Shown here: positions 7,765-14,920 of the stretch, in pieces | Layout: every line of letters starts with the position of its first letter | How positions within the stretch are numbered: position 1 is the first letter of the stretch | Assembly: GCA_015489175.1 (NCBI GenBank) | Contig: WGAI01000033.1 | Coordinates: forward strand, 1-54,272 | Length of the DNA: 54,272 nucleotides | Origin: Caldifarciminota bacterium | GTDB lineage: Bacteria > Hydrothermota > Hydrothermia > B15-G9 | Reading direction: 5' to 3' | The notes under the pieces: generated by a model | Told to the model about the DNA's origin: nothing | Databases searched by the model: none | What the model saw: only the letters and a program-made list of their open reading frames with translations | Program-made: the position numbers and the translations under genes

Positions 7765-8240
7765 TCGAATCTACATTTCATGAAGTGCTTAGGGACCTCA
7801 TAAAACGAAATCCAGAAGTTGAAGCGGCTGCTATCGTCAATTCGCAGGGGATCTGCAATGCGTCTTACCTCCGCCCCGGAATTGACGAGGAAGGGGTTGC
7901 AGCTATGTCCGCAGCAATTCTCGCGCTTGGCGAAAATGTGCTGAGCGAAATGAAAGGGGGAAAGCTAAGCGAGGTGTATATCAAGGGCACCGATAGAATG
8001 GTGCTCATCGTAAGCGCTGGAAAAGAATATCTTTTATTCCTTGTTATCCCGGTATTCGCTAAACTTGGGCTTATCCTTATGGAAGCCAAGCGGGTCTCAA
8101 AAAAGATCCAGGAGACCGAGGAACAAATGGAATCCGAAACCAGTATTTCACAGCTCCTTGATGAATTCGGCGAAGACGAGATCACTAAATTCCTCGAAGA
8201 GTTTTCCCTTCCGGGTGAAGAATCTTCCGGTGGCATTTAG
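7761..8240 (+). CDS. Roadblock/LC7-domain protein (MglB-like)
   Basis: 159 residues. The first 115 form a Roadblock/LC7 fold: VLRDLIKRNPEVEAAAIVNS, GICNASYLRP, AAMSAAILALGENVLSEM, and GTDRMVLIVSAGKEYLLFLV followed by GLILMEAKRVSKKI. The last 40 residues are an acidic tail. MglB proteins of this fold act as GTPase-activating proteins or scaffolds for MglA, encoded 21 bases downstream. The ATG overlaps the previous stop by 4 bases, with GAGGAGG at ideal spacing, so the two Roadblock proteins are made together. The assignment as partner of the GTPase is by fold and position. Confidence 0.88.
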   Translation: MIESTFHEVLRDLIKRNPEVEAAAIVNSQGICNASYLRPGIDEEGVAAMSAAILALGENVLSEMKGGKLSEVYIKGTDRMVLIVSAGKEYLLFLVIPVFAKLGLILMEAKRVSKKIQETEEQMESETSISQLLDEFGEDEITKFLEEFSLPGEESSGGI

Positions 8241-8261
8241 CTATAAGGAGGTAATGGCATC

Positions 8262-8876
8262 ATGATGATCGAATCCGGAAAAAAGGAAATAAAATTCAAA
8301 ATTGTATATTACGGCCCTGGGCTCAGCGGAAAGACAACCAATATAGTGTATATTTATTCCAAATTCCCTGGTCTTAAAGGCAATCTGGTGACAATTGATA
8401 CAAAAGGTGAAAGAACGCTATTTTTTGACTTTTTGCCTATTGAAATCGAGATCATAGGTGGATATAAAACGAGATTTTACCTTTACACCGTCCCCGGACA
8501 GGTTTTTTATAGAACTACAAGGCGTCTTGTCTTGAAGAACGCTGACGGTATCGTCTATGTGGCTGACTCGCAGCGGAAGAGGCTAAAGGATAACATTGAC
8601 ATCCATCAGGAAATGTATAAGCATCTCGAATACTACGGAGTTCAGCAGAAAAGCGTCAAAGAGGGCTCCCTTCCCGTGGTCATGCAGTATAACAAGCGCG
8701 ATCTGCCCGATATCCTGACAATTGAAGAGCTCGAGCAGCAAGTGAACTGGTATCACTTCCCGTATTACCCTGCCATCGCTGTCAAGGGCGTGGGTGTGTT
8801 CAAAACTTTGGAAGCGATTATAAAACTCGTTGTTAAAAGGTCTTTTGAAAAAGCCAAAACGCTCCAAAGCAAATAA
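8262..8876 (+). CDS. mglA: MglA-like Ras-superfamily GTPase
   Basis: 204 residues. P-loop GPGLSGKTT (18-26), switch region LFFDFLPIEI, the bacterial MglA-type G3 TVPGQ (76-80) in place of DTAGQ, VADSQ, and G4 NKRD (144-147). This is the MglA family that sets cell polarity and controls motility in Myxococcus and is found as MglA/Roadblock pairs in many bacteria. AGGAGG precedes the ATG. The upstream gene is a Roadblock protein, and the next gene (MoxR) begins within its last codons. What the switch controls here cannot be read; no gliding or pilus gene is in the window. Confidence 0.95.
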   Translation: MMIESGKKEIKFKIVYYGPGLSGKTTNIVYIYSKFPGLKGNLVTIDTKGERTLFFDFLPIEIEIIGGYKTRFYLYTVPGQVFYRTTRRLVLKNADGIVYVADSQRKRLKDNIDIHQEMYKHLEYYGVQQKSVKEGSLPVVMQYNKRDLPDILTIEELEQQVNWYHFPYYPAIAVKGVGVFKTLEAIIKLVVKRSFEKAKTLQSK

Positions 8877-9792
8877 TCTAAATCCTGCTCTTGCCCTTGC
8901 AATTGAAGAGATCAAAAAAGTGGTTAAGGGGCAAGATGATATAGTTTTTCTAACCTTGGCTGCCCTGCTTGCCAAAGGCCATATACTTCTGGAAGGCCCG
9001 CCCGGCACAGGGAAAACCACTTTGGTCATTGCATTATCGAGGGTGCTCGGCTGTTCCTTCAAAAGGATTCAGTTTACAAGCGACATGCTTCCCACTGACA
9101 TTATCGGCACCACCATATACGACCAGAACGCTGAGCGGTTCGTTTTCAAGAAGGGGCCAATTTTCCACAACATAATCCTTGCAGATGAGATAAACAGGGC
9201 GACACCGAGAACTCAATCGGCATTGCTTGAAGCCATGGGCGAGGGTCAGATCACAGTTGAAGGTATTACATACAAGCTGCCGAGACCGTTTTTTGTCATA
9301 GCCACTGAGAACCCGATAGACCACTTTGGCACATTTCCTTTGCCTGATTCCCAGCTCGATAGGTTCATCGCGATGGCTGTGTTGCAATATCCTGACAAAA
9401 ATGCTGAGTTTGAGATACTTTCGGATGGATTCCTCCGGGATAAAGCGGAGGAGCTTACACCAATTTTAAATCCGCAAAGAGTTATAGAGCTTCAGGAACG
9501 GGCCCTTTCTGTGAAAGTTGAGCAATCGCTCCTCAATTACATTCTGGAGATAGCCGATGCATCGAGGAAGCATAAGGCTCTGCTGTTTGGCATAAGCACG
9601 AGGGGAGCGTTGAGTATAATGAATCTTGCCAGAGCATGGGCGTTTATTCACAACCGCGAGTTTGTTGTGCCGGATGACATTAAAAAAGTCTCAGGATTTG
9701 CCATTCCTCACAGGATAAAGGTGAGGGATAGCACACTATCCCCCACCGAGGTGATAGATGAAATCCTTGATTCTGTGCCTGTCCCTGAGTAA
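8845..9792 (+). CDS. MoxR-family AAA+ ATPase
   Basis: About 315 residues. Walker A GPPGTGKTT, Walker B LADEINRATPRTQSALLEAM, ATENPIDHFGTFPLPDSQLDRF (sensor 1 and pore-loop region) and a C-terminal lid domain (ISTRGALSIMNLARAWAF, then VVPDDIKKV) are in canonical order. MoxR ATPases act as chaperones that mature or activate partner complexes, usually with VWA or DUF58 proteins; none follows here because the next gene is convergent. No ATG is available near the start. The TTG at 8845, with AAAGG just upstream and inside the end of mglA, is the best start; another TTG lies at 8830. Co-expression with the GTPase suggests a joint role. Confidence 0.9.
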   Translation: MKKPKRSKANNLNPALALAIEEIKKVVKGQDDIVFLTLAALLAKGHILLEGPPGTGKTTLVIALSRVLGCSFKRIQFTSDMLPTDIIGTTIYDQNAERFVFKKGPIFHNIILADEINRATPRTQSALLEAMGEGQITVEGITYKLPRPFFVIATENPIDHFGTFPLPDSQLDRFIAMAVLQYPDKNAEFEILSDGFLRDKAEELTPILNPQRVIELQERALSVKVEQSLLNYILEIADASRKHKALLFGISTRGALSIMNLARAWAFIHNREFVVPDDIKKVSGFAIPHRIKVRDSTLSPTEVIDEILDSVPVPE

Positions 9793-9797
9793 ATCGG

Positions 9798-11924
9798 TCA
9801 GTGCACAATTGCCAATTTTCCCTTAACTGTCCATGCGTCCGTCTCGATCACATAGAAGTAGAGACCAGGGCCGACCTGTTGTCCTTCCTCGTTCAATAGA
9901 TCCCATGATTCCCTCGGACCTGATGTGTGATGCAGGACTTTTACAAGATCACCTGAAACATTGTATATCCGAATTGTGCATGCGTCAGGCAACCCGCTAA
10001 AATCTATCCGTTCCTCCCCCGGATATGTCTCCCATCCAGCAGAGACTATGTAAGGATTGGGCACGACTCTTATGTCGGATGGGTTTGAGACTGTTGTCAG
10101 TGTTGGAACAGCCAGAACGACATTGTCATTCGGTATATTGGGATCCTTGACATACCTTGAGTTTTCAACAGGTGGTTTTCCGGGGCCTCCTTTGGTATAA
10201 GCGCAAACGGCGTAGAGATATGGAACTCCGTTGACGACATTGTCGTCAACAAAGACATGGATTGTGTCTCCCGTAGAGTCCACCTGAGTTATGGCTTCAA
10301 GGCCGGTGTCGTCGCCAAGAAAGAACCACGGATCCATCGGGTTTGTGCCCCTGACTCCATCAGCAAGATCAAATTGGGCATAAGGCACATACCCCACGAC
10401 AGCCCCCGTATGATCCCTGATGGGTTGGCCCCATGTCGCGCCGCCATCCGTGGAACGGTATATTCTGTATCCTTCAAAATTGGCGGTGTCAGCTTCGCTC
10501 TCTGTGCCCCACACAAGTTTTATGAACTTGTCTCCGACCTCTGCCCTGACGCGTGGACGGGCAGGTGGCCGTATAACCTGCCAGTTATCCCTGTAAAGCT
10601 GCTCCAGAATTGCGAGGTTTTTGAACAAATCAGCCCTGTTCTCTCCAAAAACTGTTGCTACGATGAGCGTATCCCATTCACCGGGCTCAAGAGTGAATGG
10701 TCCAGAAGCAAGGAGTTGGAGAGGTTCAGCATCACTTTGGTAGTAATCGTGTGCGTTTCCAAGCGAATCATACCATGTATCATCTATCCCATCTCCATCG
10801 GTATCATCCGGATCACCTATGTTAAGCATGTTATACCAGTAAAACGCCTCTTTGTATGCGCCGTTGTAATTGCCGAGGGATGGATCGTTCTGGTTGGCCC
10901 AGTTGTCAAACGCATCGTAAACTGTCACGCCGAGCTCGTTTCCGTCATCACCTTTGGGAGTTTTGAGTACCACAGTGCCTGCCCATGCGATTTGATCCCC
11001 TTCCAGTGTGGAGCCGTCAGGTGCAGTTTCTATACCATCAATATCCCATGCATAGGCAAACTGGTGATTGCGGTCATACCACATTCTATCTCCATCATCG
11101 CCCCACGGATAGGGAGGCAAGAACGACGACACAAAACTGTAATCGGACCATATTCCAACGACCGTGGATTCAATGGGGGCAGAAGTCGGATTGTAGAAGA
11201 TGAACTCCCATACGATGAAGTCCTCGTAAAGCGGCAATCTCCATGCAAAACCCCTACCGATTACCACTGTTTTCAGCCATCTCTCTGGAGGTCGTTCTGC
11301 AAGGTGATCGATGGAGTAAACCACCGTGAAATACTCGAGGTCGCCCAACATCGAGCCATCTGGCGCAGCGCCGGGCCACCACCCAAGCGTATCCGTTGAG
11401 TCTTCAGGATTTATCACAGGCTTGACCAGAACTGGCACATCTGTGAAATCTACTGTGCCGTTATCGTTTGGATACATTGGATAATATGCTGGCCACCCGT
11501 GATTTGGTCCGCTCGTAGGCCATGTCGATGGGTCATTCGATATGGCTGCCCGGTCACCACCAACGAATATGGCAAACGGGTCAAAATGGTCAGGATCCCA
11601 ATAATCAGAAGGCCCTTCCGTCATGCCAGCTTCAACATAAGGTTTGTCGCCTGGATTTCGTCCACCGGCTGTCGCCTGACGACGGCCAGCTATGATGAAA
11701 GCAAAGTCCGTTCCATAGGATATGCCGCTCCCCGCTGGATATTCGAAAGCCGGTGGCATGGCCAGAGCTGGTTCCTGCCAGTTGCCGTTGCATAGCTCAA
11801 GCGCATTCGAGAATTTGGTCGCTATCTTATTGATTTGAAAAACATTCCACCTTTTGTATTCCTGCTGGGCACCGAGCCCATTCACCAACAAAAGCAGAGC
11901 CAGCAACACAATACCCTTTCGCAT
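9798..11924 (-). CDS. Large secreted protein with FlgD/type-IX-like C-terminal domain
   Basis: About 708 residues. The N-terminus MRKGIVLLALLLLVNGLGAQ is a signal peptide; the ATG at 11924 is preceded by AGGAGG. The middle has aromatic- and Asp-rich extracellular sequence with repeated calcium-style DxDxDG segments (PDDTDGDGIDDTWYD), and a fibronectin-III-like stretch (IKLVWGTESEADTANFEGYR) around residue 460-560. The end reads DIRVVPNPYIVSAGW and later TIRIYNVSGDLVKVL, GPGLYFYVIET, the FlgD-Ig/T9SS-type terminal beta-sandwich common in candidate phyla. The function of the central part is unknown; a surface or scaffold role is inferred. It is convergent with moxR, with only 5 bases between stops. 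Confidence 0.85.
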   Translation of the reverse strand: MRKGIVLLALLLLVNGLGAQQEYKRWNVFQINKIATKFSNALELCNGNWQEPALAMPPAFEYPAGSGISYGTDFAFIIAGRRQATAGGRNPGDKPYVEAGMTEGPSDYWDPDHFDPFAIFVGGDRAAISNDPSTWPTSGPNHGWPAYYPMYPNDNGTVDFTDVPVLVKPVINPEDSTDTLGWWPGAAPDGSMLGDLEYFTVVYSIDHLAERPPERWLKTVVIGRGFAWRLPLYEDFIVWEFIFYNPTSAPIESTVVGIWSDYSFVSSFLPPYPWGDDGDRMWYDRNHQFAYAWDIDGIETAPDGSTLEGDQIAWAGTVVLKTPKGDDGNELGVTVYDAFDNWANQNDPSLGNYNGAYKEAFYWYNMLNIGDPDDTDGDGIDDTWYDSLGNAHDYYQSDAEPLQLLASGPFTLEPGEWDTLIVATVFGENRADLFKNLAILEQLYRDNWQVIRPPARPRVRAEVGDKFIKLVWGTESEADTANFEGYRIYRSTDGGATWGQPIRDHTGAVVGYVPYAQFDLADGVRGTNPMDPWFFLGDDTGLEAITQVDSTGDTIHVFVDDNVVNGVPYLYAVCAYTKGGPGKPPVENSRYVKDPNIPNDNVVLAVPTLTTVSNPSDIRVVPNPYIVSAGWETYPGEERIDFSGLPDACTIRIYNVSGDLVKVLHHTSGPRESWDLLNEEGQQVGPGLYFYVIETDAWTVKGKLAIVH

Positions 11925-12171
11925 GTTCGCCTCCTTTCCAGTCCCATAGCGAATTATTTGTTTGGTGATGTGAATATTCAAGTGTTAAAATTTCATGGGT
12001 GAACTATGGCTGTATTCAAACGATGGAATTTAGCTGCTACGATGCAATGGTTTGCTTTTCAATGACAAAAGCGATGCAAAACCTCTAAAATGTTGAAGAA
12101 TTAAGCAGCATATTAGTTTAAAAATGCGTTGGCCTCAATTGGATTGATGGAAGTGAGGGACGGTAAAGGGG

Positions 12172-12393
12172 TTACTTCACAGGATCATAACCACCTGGAT
12201 TGAACGGATTACATCTTAAAATTCGCCACAAACTCATAATTCCTCCTTTCAATATCCCGTATTTGGATATGGCCTGAATGGAGTATTCCGAGCATGTCGG
12301 ATAAAATCTACACGAGTGGGGAAGCCCCGGTGAGATAAACTTTTGATAGAACCTTATGAGGTAAATTGCCCCTTTTGCAAGGATTGAGTTAAT
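12172..12393 (-). CDS. yidD: Membrane protein insertion efficiency factor YidD
   Basis: The YidD core is unmistakable: [31 protein letters not shown] and the ending [14 protein letters not shown]. YidD is a small inner-membrane-associated protein that assists YidC-dependent insertion. The start is unsettled: the core begins inside the end of rnpA and no ATG, GTG or TTG occurs in frame near it. The coordinates given use an ATT at 12393; ATC (12384) and ATT (12366) are alternatives. The only canonical in-frame start is an ATG at 12642 with GAGAGG 6 bases upstream, which would add 83 residues encoded wholly inside rnpA in another frame. The order rpmH-rnpA-yidD is the classic one. Confidence 0.85.
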   Translation of the reverse strand: MNSILAKGAIYLIRFYQKFISPGLPHSCRFYPTCSEYSIQAISKYGILKGGIMSLWRILRCNPFNPGGYDPVK

Positions 12394-12722
12394 TTTCTGG
12401 AAAGTATTTTGAGGGTTTTCTCCAGTGTCTTGTAATCTGCTGTGAGTGCTGGCGGAAGGCCCATGAATATAAACAAACCCGATTGCGGTAAGAGGTTTTT
12501 GTTCGTGCGATAGAGTTCTCTCAGCCTCCTCTTTATCCGATTTCGTTTGGGCTTGCTTCTCACTTTTCTCGATACTGTAAACCCCACTGCTCGAACGGGT
12601 GCTTCCTCGAAATAAATTGCGAAATATCTGGAGGCTACCCATTTGCCGCCTCTCAAAACACGGTTAAAAACCCTTTGGGATTTAATTCTTTCATCACGGC
12701 CGAGCGTAAGGTTAGGTTTCAA
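12354..12722 (-). CDS. rnpA: Ribonuclease P protein component
   Basis: Protein subunit of RNase P, which trims tRNA 5' ends. From the TTG at 12722 it has 122 residues: [40 protein letters not shown] (the RNR RNA-binding motif), then the C-terminal helix. The TTG overlaps the rpmH stop as TTGA, implying translational coupling. The frame is, however, open all the way to an ATG at 12869, which would give a 171-residue protein containing all of rpmH in another frame, as described for Thermus. TTG is preferred here because homology to ordinary RnpA starts there. Confidence 0.93.
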   Translation of the reverse strand: MKPNLTLGRDERIKSQRVFNRVLRGGKWVASRYFAIYFEEAPVRAVGFTVSRKVRSKPKRNRIKRRLRELYRTNKNLLPQSGLFIFMGLPPALTADYKTLEKTLKILSRKLTQSLQKGQFTS

Positions 12723-12853
12723 TGTGTAAGTCTTTTTCTGCCTTTCCTGCGTCTTCTCTTGATGACGCGACGGCCGCCCTTTGTTGACATTCTCGCGCGA
12801 AAGCCGTGTGTCCGTTTTTTGCGAATGTTGTGTGGCTGAAAAGTCCTTTTCAT
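12719..12853 (-). CDS. rpmH: 50S ribosomal protein L34
   Basis: A 44-residue, very basic protein beginning [20 protein letters not shown] and ending in an Arg/Lys-rich tail [12 protein letters not shown]: the hallmark of bL34, a structural protein of the large subunit. The ATG at 12853 has AGGAGG 7 bases upstream; that SD lies inside the last codons of the upstream membrane-protein gene. Its TGA overlaps the rnpA TTG start. It is short enough to be missed by length-filtered gene calling. Confidence 0.97.
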   Translation of the reverse strand: MKRTFQPHNIRKKRTHGFRARMSTKGGRRVIKRRRRKGRKRLTH

Positions 12854-12855
12854 TA

Positions 12856-13089
12856 TCAGACCTCCTCATCTTTCAGCTGTTTTTTAAATGCAAAGATGGT
12901 GACAAGCGTGAATGTGATCATAAGCCCGATAAAAACGGCAAGGCTTTGTAAGATATCGTTCACGCCGAGAGCAGCAAAGATCGATGTATAAAGTGCCGAA
13001 ACAGCTGAGATAAGCACGAACTGCTCAGGTGCGAAAAGATAGACAACACCCAATACAGCAGCGGCACCAAACCACAGAACGCTTGTCAT
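12856..13089 (-). CDS. Small membrane protein of unknown function
   Basis: 77 residues with two hydrophobic helices: residues about 4-22 ([15 protein letters not shown]) and a longer one at about 50-68 ([19 protein letters not shown]), and a charged C-terminal tail KKQLKDEEV. No family is recognised. It lies between the tRNA cluster and rpmH; its stop is 2 bases before the rpmH start, so it is probably cotranscribed and coupled with the ribosomal genes. The ATG at 13089 is preceded by GGAGATAACCA, a modest SD. Confidence 0.65.
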   Translation of the reverse strand: MTSVLWFGAAAVLGVVYLFAPEQFVLISAVSALYTSIFAALGVNDILQSLAVFIGLMITFTLVTIFAFKKQLKDEEV

Positions 13090-13120
13090 TGGTTATCTCC
13101 GTTTAAGGAAAAAATAAAAG

Positions 13121-13196
<76 letters not shown>

Positions 13197-13228
13197 ACTT
13201 ATGAAAAACCCTTTTTCTCAGCAAGTGG

Positions 13229-13302
13229 TGGGCGGAGGAGGACTCGAACCTCCGACCTCTGGTATGTGAGACCAGCGTTCTCGCCAGCTGAACTATCCGC
13301 CC
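13229..13302 (-). tRNA. tRNA-Val (anticodon CAC)
   Basis: Minus-strand cloverleaf: acceptor GGGCGGA/TCCGCCC, anticodon stem CTGGT/ACCAG with loop CTCACAT, and T-loop TTCGAGTC. The body closely resembles the other Val tRNAs at 13121 and 51061. The CCA is not encoded. Confidence 0.92.
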
Positions 13303-13310
13303 AAAACCCA

Positions 13311-13383
13311 TGGGCCCGCCAGGACTCGAACCTGGAACCCGCTGATTATGAGTCAGCTGCTCTGCCAATTGAGCTACGGGCCC
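13311..13383 (-). tRNA. tRNA with CAU anticodon (elongator Met, possibly Ile2)
   Basis: Minus-strand cloverleaf: acceptor GGGCCCG/CGGGCCC, anticodon stem GCTGA/TCAGC with loop CTCATAA (anticodon CAT). The anticodon stem lacks the three G-C pairs of initiator tRNA, so it is an elongator Met tRNA or an Ile tRNA read after lysidine modification; the sequence alone does not decide. First tRNA after the promoter at 13401. Confidence 0.88.
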
Positions 13384-13400
13384 TCAAAGATGCGGTCAAT

Positions 13401-13430
13401 ATGATAACCGCTGCACAGCCTGTCCGTCAA
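13401..13430 (-). promoter_or_regulatory. Promoter of the tRNA-Met/Val/Val-rpmH-rnpA-yidD unit
   Basis: On the minus strand TTGACG (13425-13430) and TATCAT (13401-13406) are 18 bases apart and point at the tRNA cluster, whose first gene ends at 13383. The same -10 sequence is used in front of the other tRNA cluster. Confidence 0.68.
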
Positions 13431-13719
13431 GCACGCGACATGCATCACAAAAAGGTACTCGAAATGGAAAGGACGAACTACAAATCGAGGTACTCGAAAA
13501 AGGGTGGAAAATGTTGAGACCCCCTTTCTTCAGGCAGAAAAATATCCACTTCAAAAACCCAGAGGAAGGATGTTTCACCTATGATGGGACTTTTCGTGTG
13601 TAAATCCCTTCCATTTTGTTAGATGAGTGATAACAGCAACTTGCTGGTCAATCAAAAATTGCATAAAATTTGGAACCCTATAACCCCAACTGTGCTCTAA
13701 AAGCTAACTGGTGATGGCC
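13431..13719 (+). promoter_or_regulatory. Intergenic region with a candidate promoter for the radical SAM gene
   Basis: Divergent gap of about 290 bases without a convincing gene. It holds a short near-repeat of AGGTACTCGAAA (about 13456 and 13490) and a weak plus-strand promoter, TTGCTG (13641-13646), 17 bases, TAAAAT (13664-13669). Nothing else is visible. Confidence 0.35.
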
Positions 13720-14826
13720 ATGAGGAAGAAAATAATCCTGGTCTTTACGGCATTTGCTACAATAGCAATTTTGTATCAGGGTGTTCTCTCGGCGACCGGC
13801 CTCAAAAAGAAGTGGATTCGGGAGGCTATGTTTTACGAAAAGCTGCCGGATGGGTCGGTGAGGTGCACTCTTTGCCCGCGTAGATGCATTATCCCCGAAG
13901 GCGAGCGGGGTTACTGTCAGGTAAGGTTCAACAAGGGCGGAAAACTCTACACGATGACCTATGGCAACCCGGCCGCTGTGCATGTGGATCCCATCGAAAA
14001 GAAGCCATTTTTTCATTTTCTGCCCGGCTCGAAAGCTCTTTCAATTGCGACAGCTGGCTGCAACTTGAGGTGCAATTTCTGTCAGAACTGGCAGCTTTCA
14101 CACTCCACGCCTGAGCAGACCCGAAACTACGATCTGCCACCTGAAAAGGTTGTCGAGCTTGCAAAGAAAACCCGTTCTCAGGTCATAGCTTACACCTACT
14201 CGGAGCCAACTATCTTCTATGAATACATGTATGAGACGGCAAAGCTGGCGCACAAGGCTGGCATCAAAAATGTGATGTTGACATGCGGTTACATAGAACC
14301 TGAGCCTTTGAAACAACTTTTGAAATACATGGACGCCGTTGACATCGATCTCAAGGGTTTCTCGGACGATGTTTATCGCTATGTCGGCAAGGGGCGGCTG
14401 AAATATGTGAAAAGGACGGCTGAAATCGTGCGCAAGTCGGGCGTGTGGCTCGAAGTGACCTACCTCGTGATACCGACACTCAGCGACAGCGAGGATCAGA
14501 TCAGGCGGATGGCACGCTGGGTGGTCGAGGAGCTGGGGGACACGACGCCTGTCCATTTCCTGCGGTTTCATCCGGACTACAAACTTACTAATCTGCCACC
14601 TACCCCCGTCAAGACGCTTGAAAGGGCGCGCCAGATAGCCATGGAAGAGGGGCTGAAATATGTCTATATCGGCAATGTGCCCGGTCATCCGGCTGAAAAT
14701 ACATATTGTCCGGGAACGAACAAGGTCTGCATACGAAGGAGAGGCTTTTTCGTGCTTGAAAATCATGTCGATTCAACAGGATACTGTTCTGTGTGTAAAA
14801 AGCATATTCCAGGGGTGTGGAAATGA
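13720..14826 (+). CDS. AmmeMemoRadiSam-type radical SAM enzyme with N-terminal membrane anchor or signal
   Basis: About 368 residues. After the first few residues comes a hydrophobic segment (KIILVFTAFATIAILYQGVL) ending in a small-residue site, which looks like a signal peptide or anchor. The catalytic part has an accessory cysteine motif CTLCPRRCIIPEGERGYC, the radical SAM CxxxCxxC in TAGCNLRCNFCQNWQLSH, YTYSEPTIFYEY, DIDLKGFSDDVY and the C-terminal FHPDYKLTNLPPTP, with extra cysteines (C..C near the end). This is the pyruvate formate-lyase activase-like family linked to the AMMECR1/MEMO system; neither partner is nearby. GTG (13711), ATG (13714) and ATG (13720) are possible starts and SD support is weak. 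Confidence 0.85.
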   Translation: MRKKIILVFTAFATIAILYQGVLSATGLKKKWIREAMFYEKLPDGSVRCTLCPRRCIIPEGERGYCQVRFNKGGKLYTMTYGNPAAVHVDPIEKKPFFHFLPGSKALSIATAGCNLRCNFCQNWQLSHSTPEQTRNYDLPPEKVVELAKKTRSQVIAYTYSEPTIFYEYMYETAKLAHKAGIKNVMLTCGYIEPEPLKQLLKYMDAVDIDLKGFSDDVYRYVGKGRLKYVKRTAEIVRKSGVWLEVTYLVIPTLSDSEDQIRRMARWVVEELGDTTPVHFLRFHPDYKLTNLPPTPVKTLERARQIAMEEGLKYVYIGNVPGHPAENTYCPGTNKVCIRRRGFFVLENHVDSTGYCSVCKKHIPGVWK

Positions 14827-14838
14827 TGACAAATTCAC

Positions 14839-14867
14839 TTGCAGGTAGCTGTTTAGCCAGTTATATG
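14839..14867 (+). promoter_or_regulatory. Possible promoter of htrA
   Basis: TTGCAG (14839-14844), a 17-base spacer and TATATG (14862-14867) in the 94-base gap before htrA. Both boxes are imperfect. Confidence 0.35.
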
Positions 14868-14920
14868 TTGAATCAACCGTTGTTTCAGGAGAAGCACAGC
14901 GACAAACAGGAGGTGAAAAC

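Noticed and set aside
10257-11399. 380-codon plus-strand open frame
   Set aside because: Antisense to the secreted protein; the minus strand has a signal peptide, SD and domain structure, while this frame is Cys/Ile/Val-rich without motifs.
13311-13383. Initiator tRNA-fMet
   Set aside because: The anticodon stem GCTGA/TCAGC lacks the three G-C pairs of initiator tRNA, and the acceptor is fully paired at position 1-72.
13266-13517. 83-codon plus-strand frame across tRNA genes
   Set aside because: Covers tRNA-Val and tRNA-Met on the other strand; a typical false protein from tRNA sequence.
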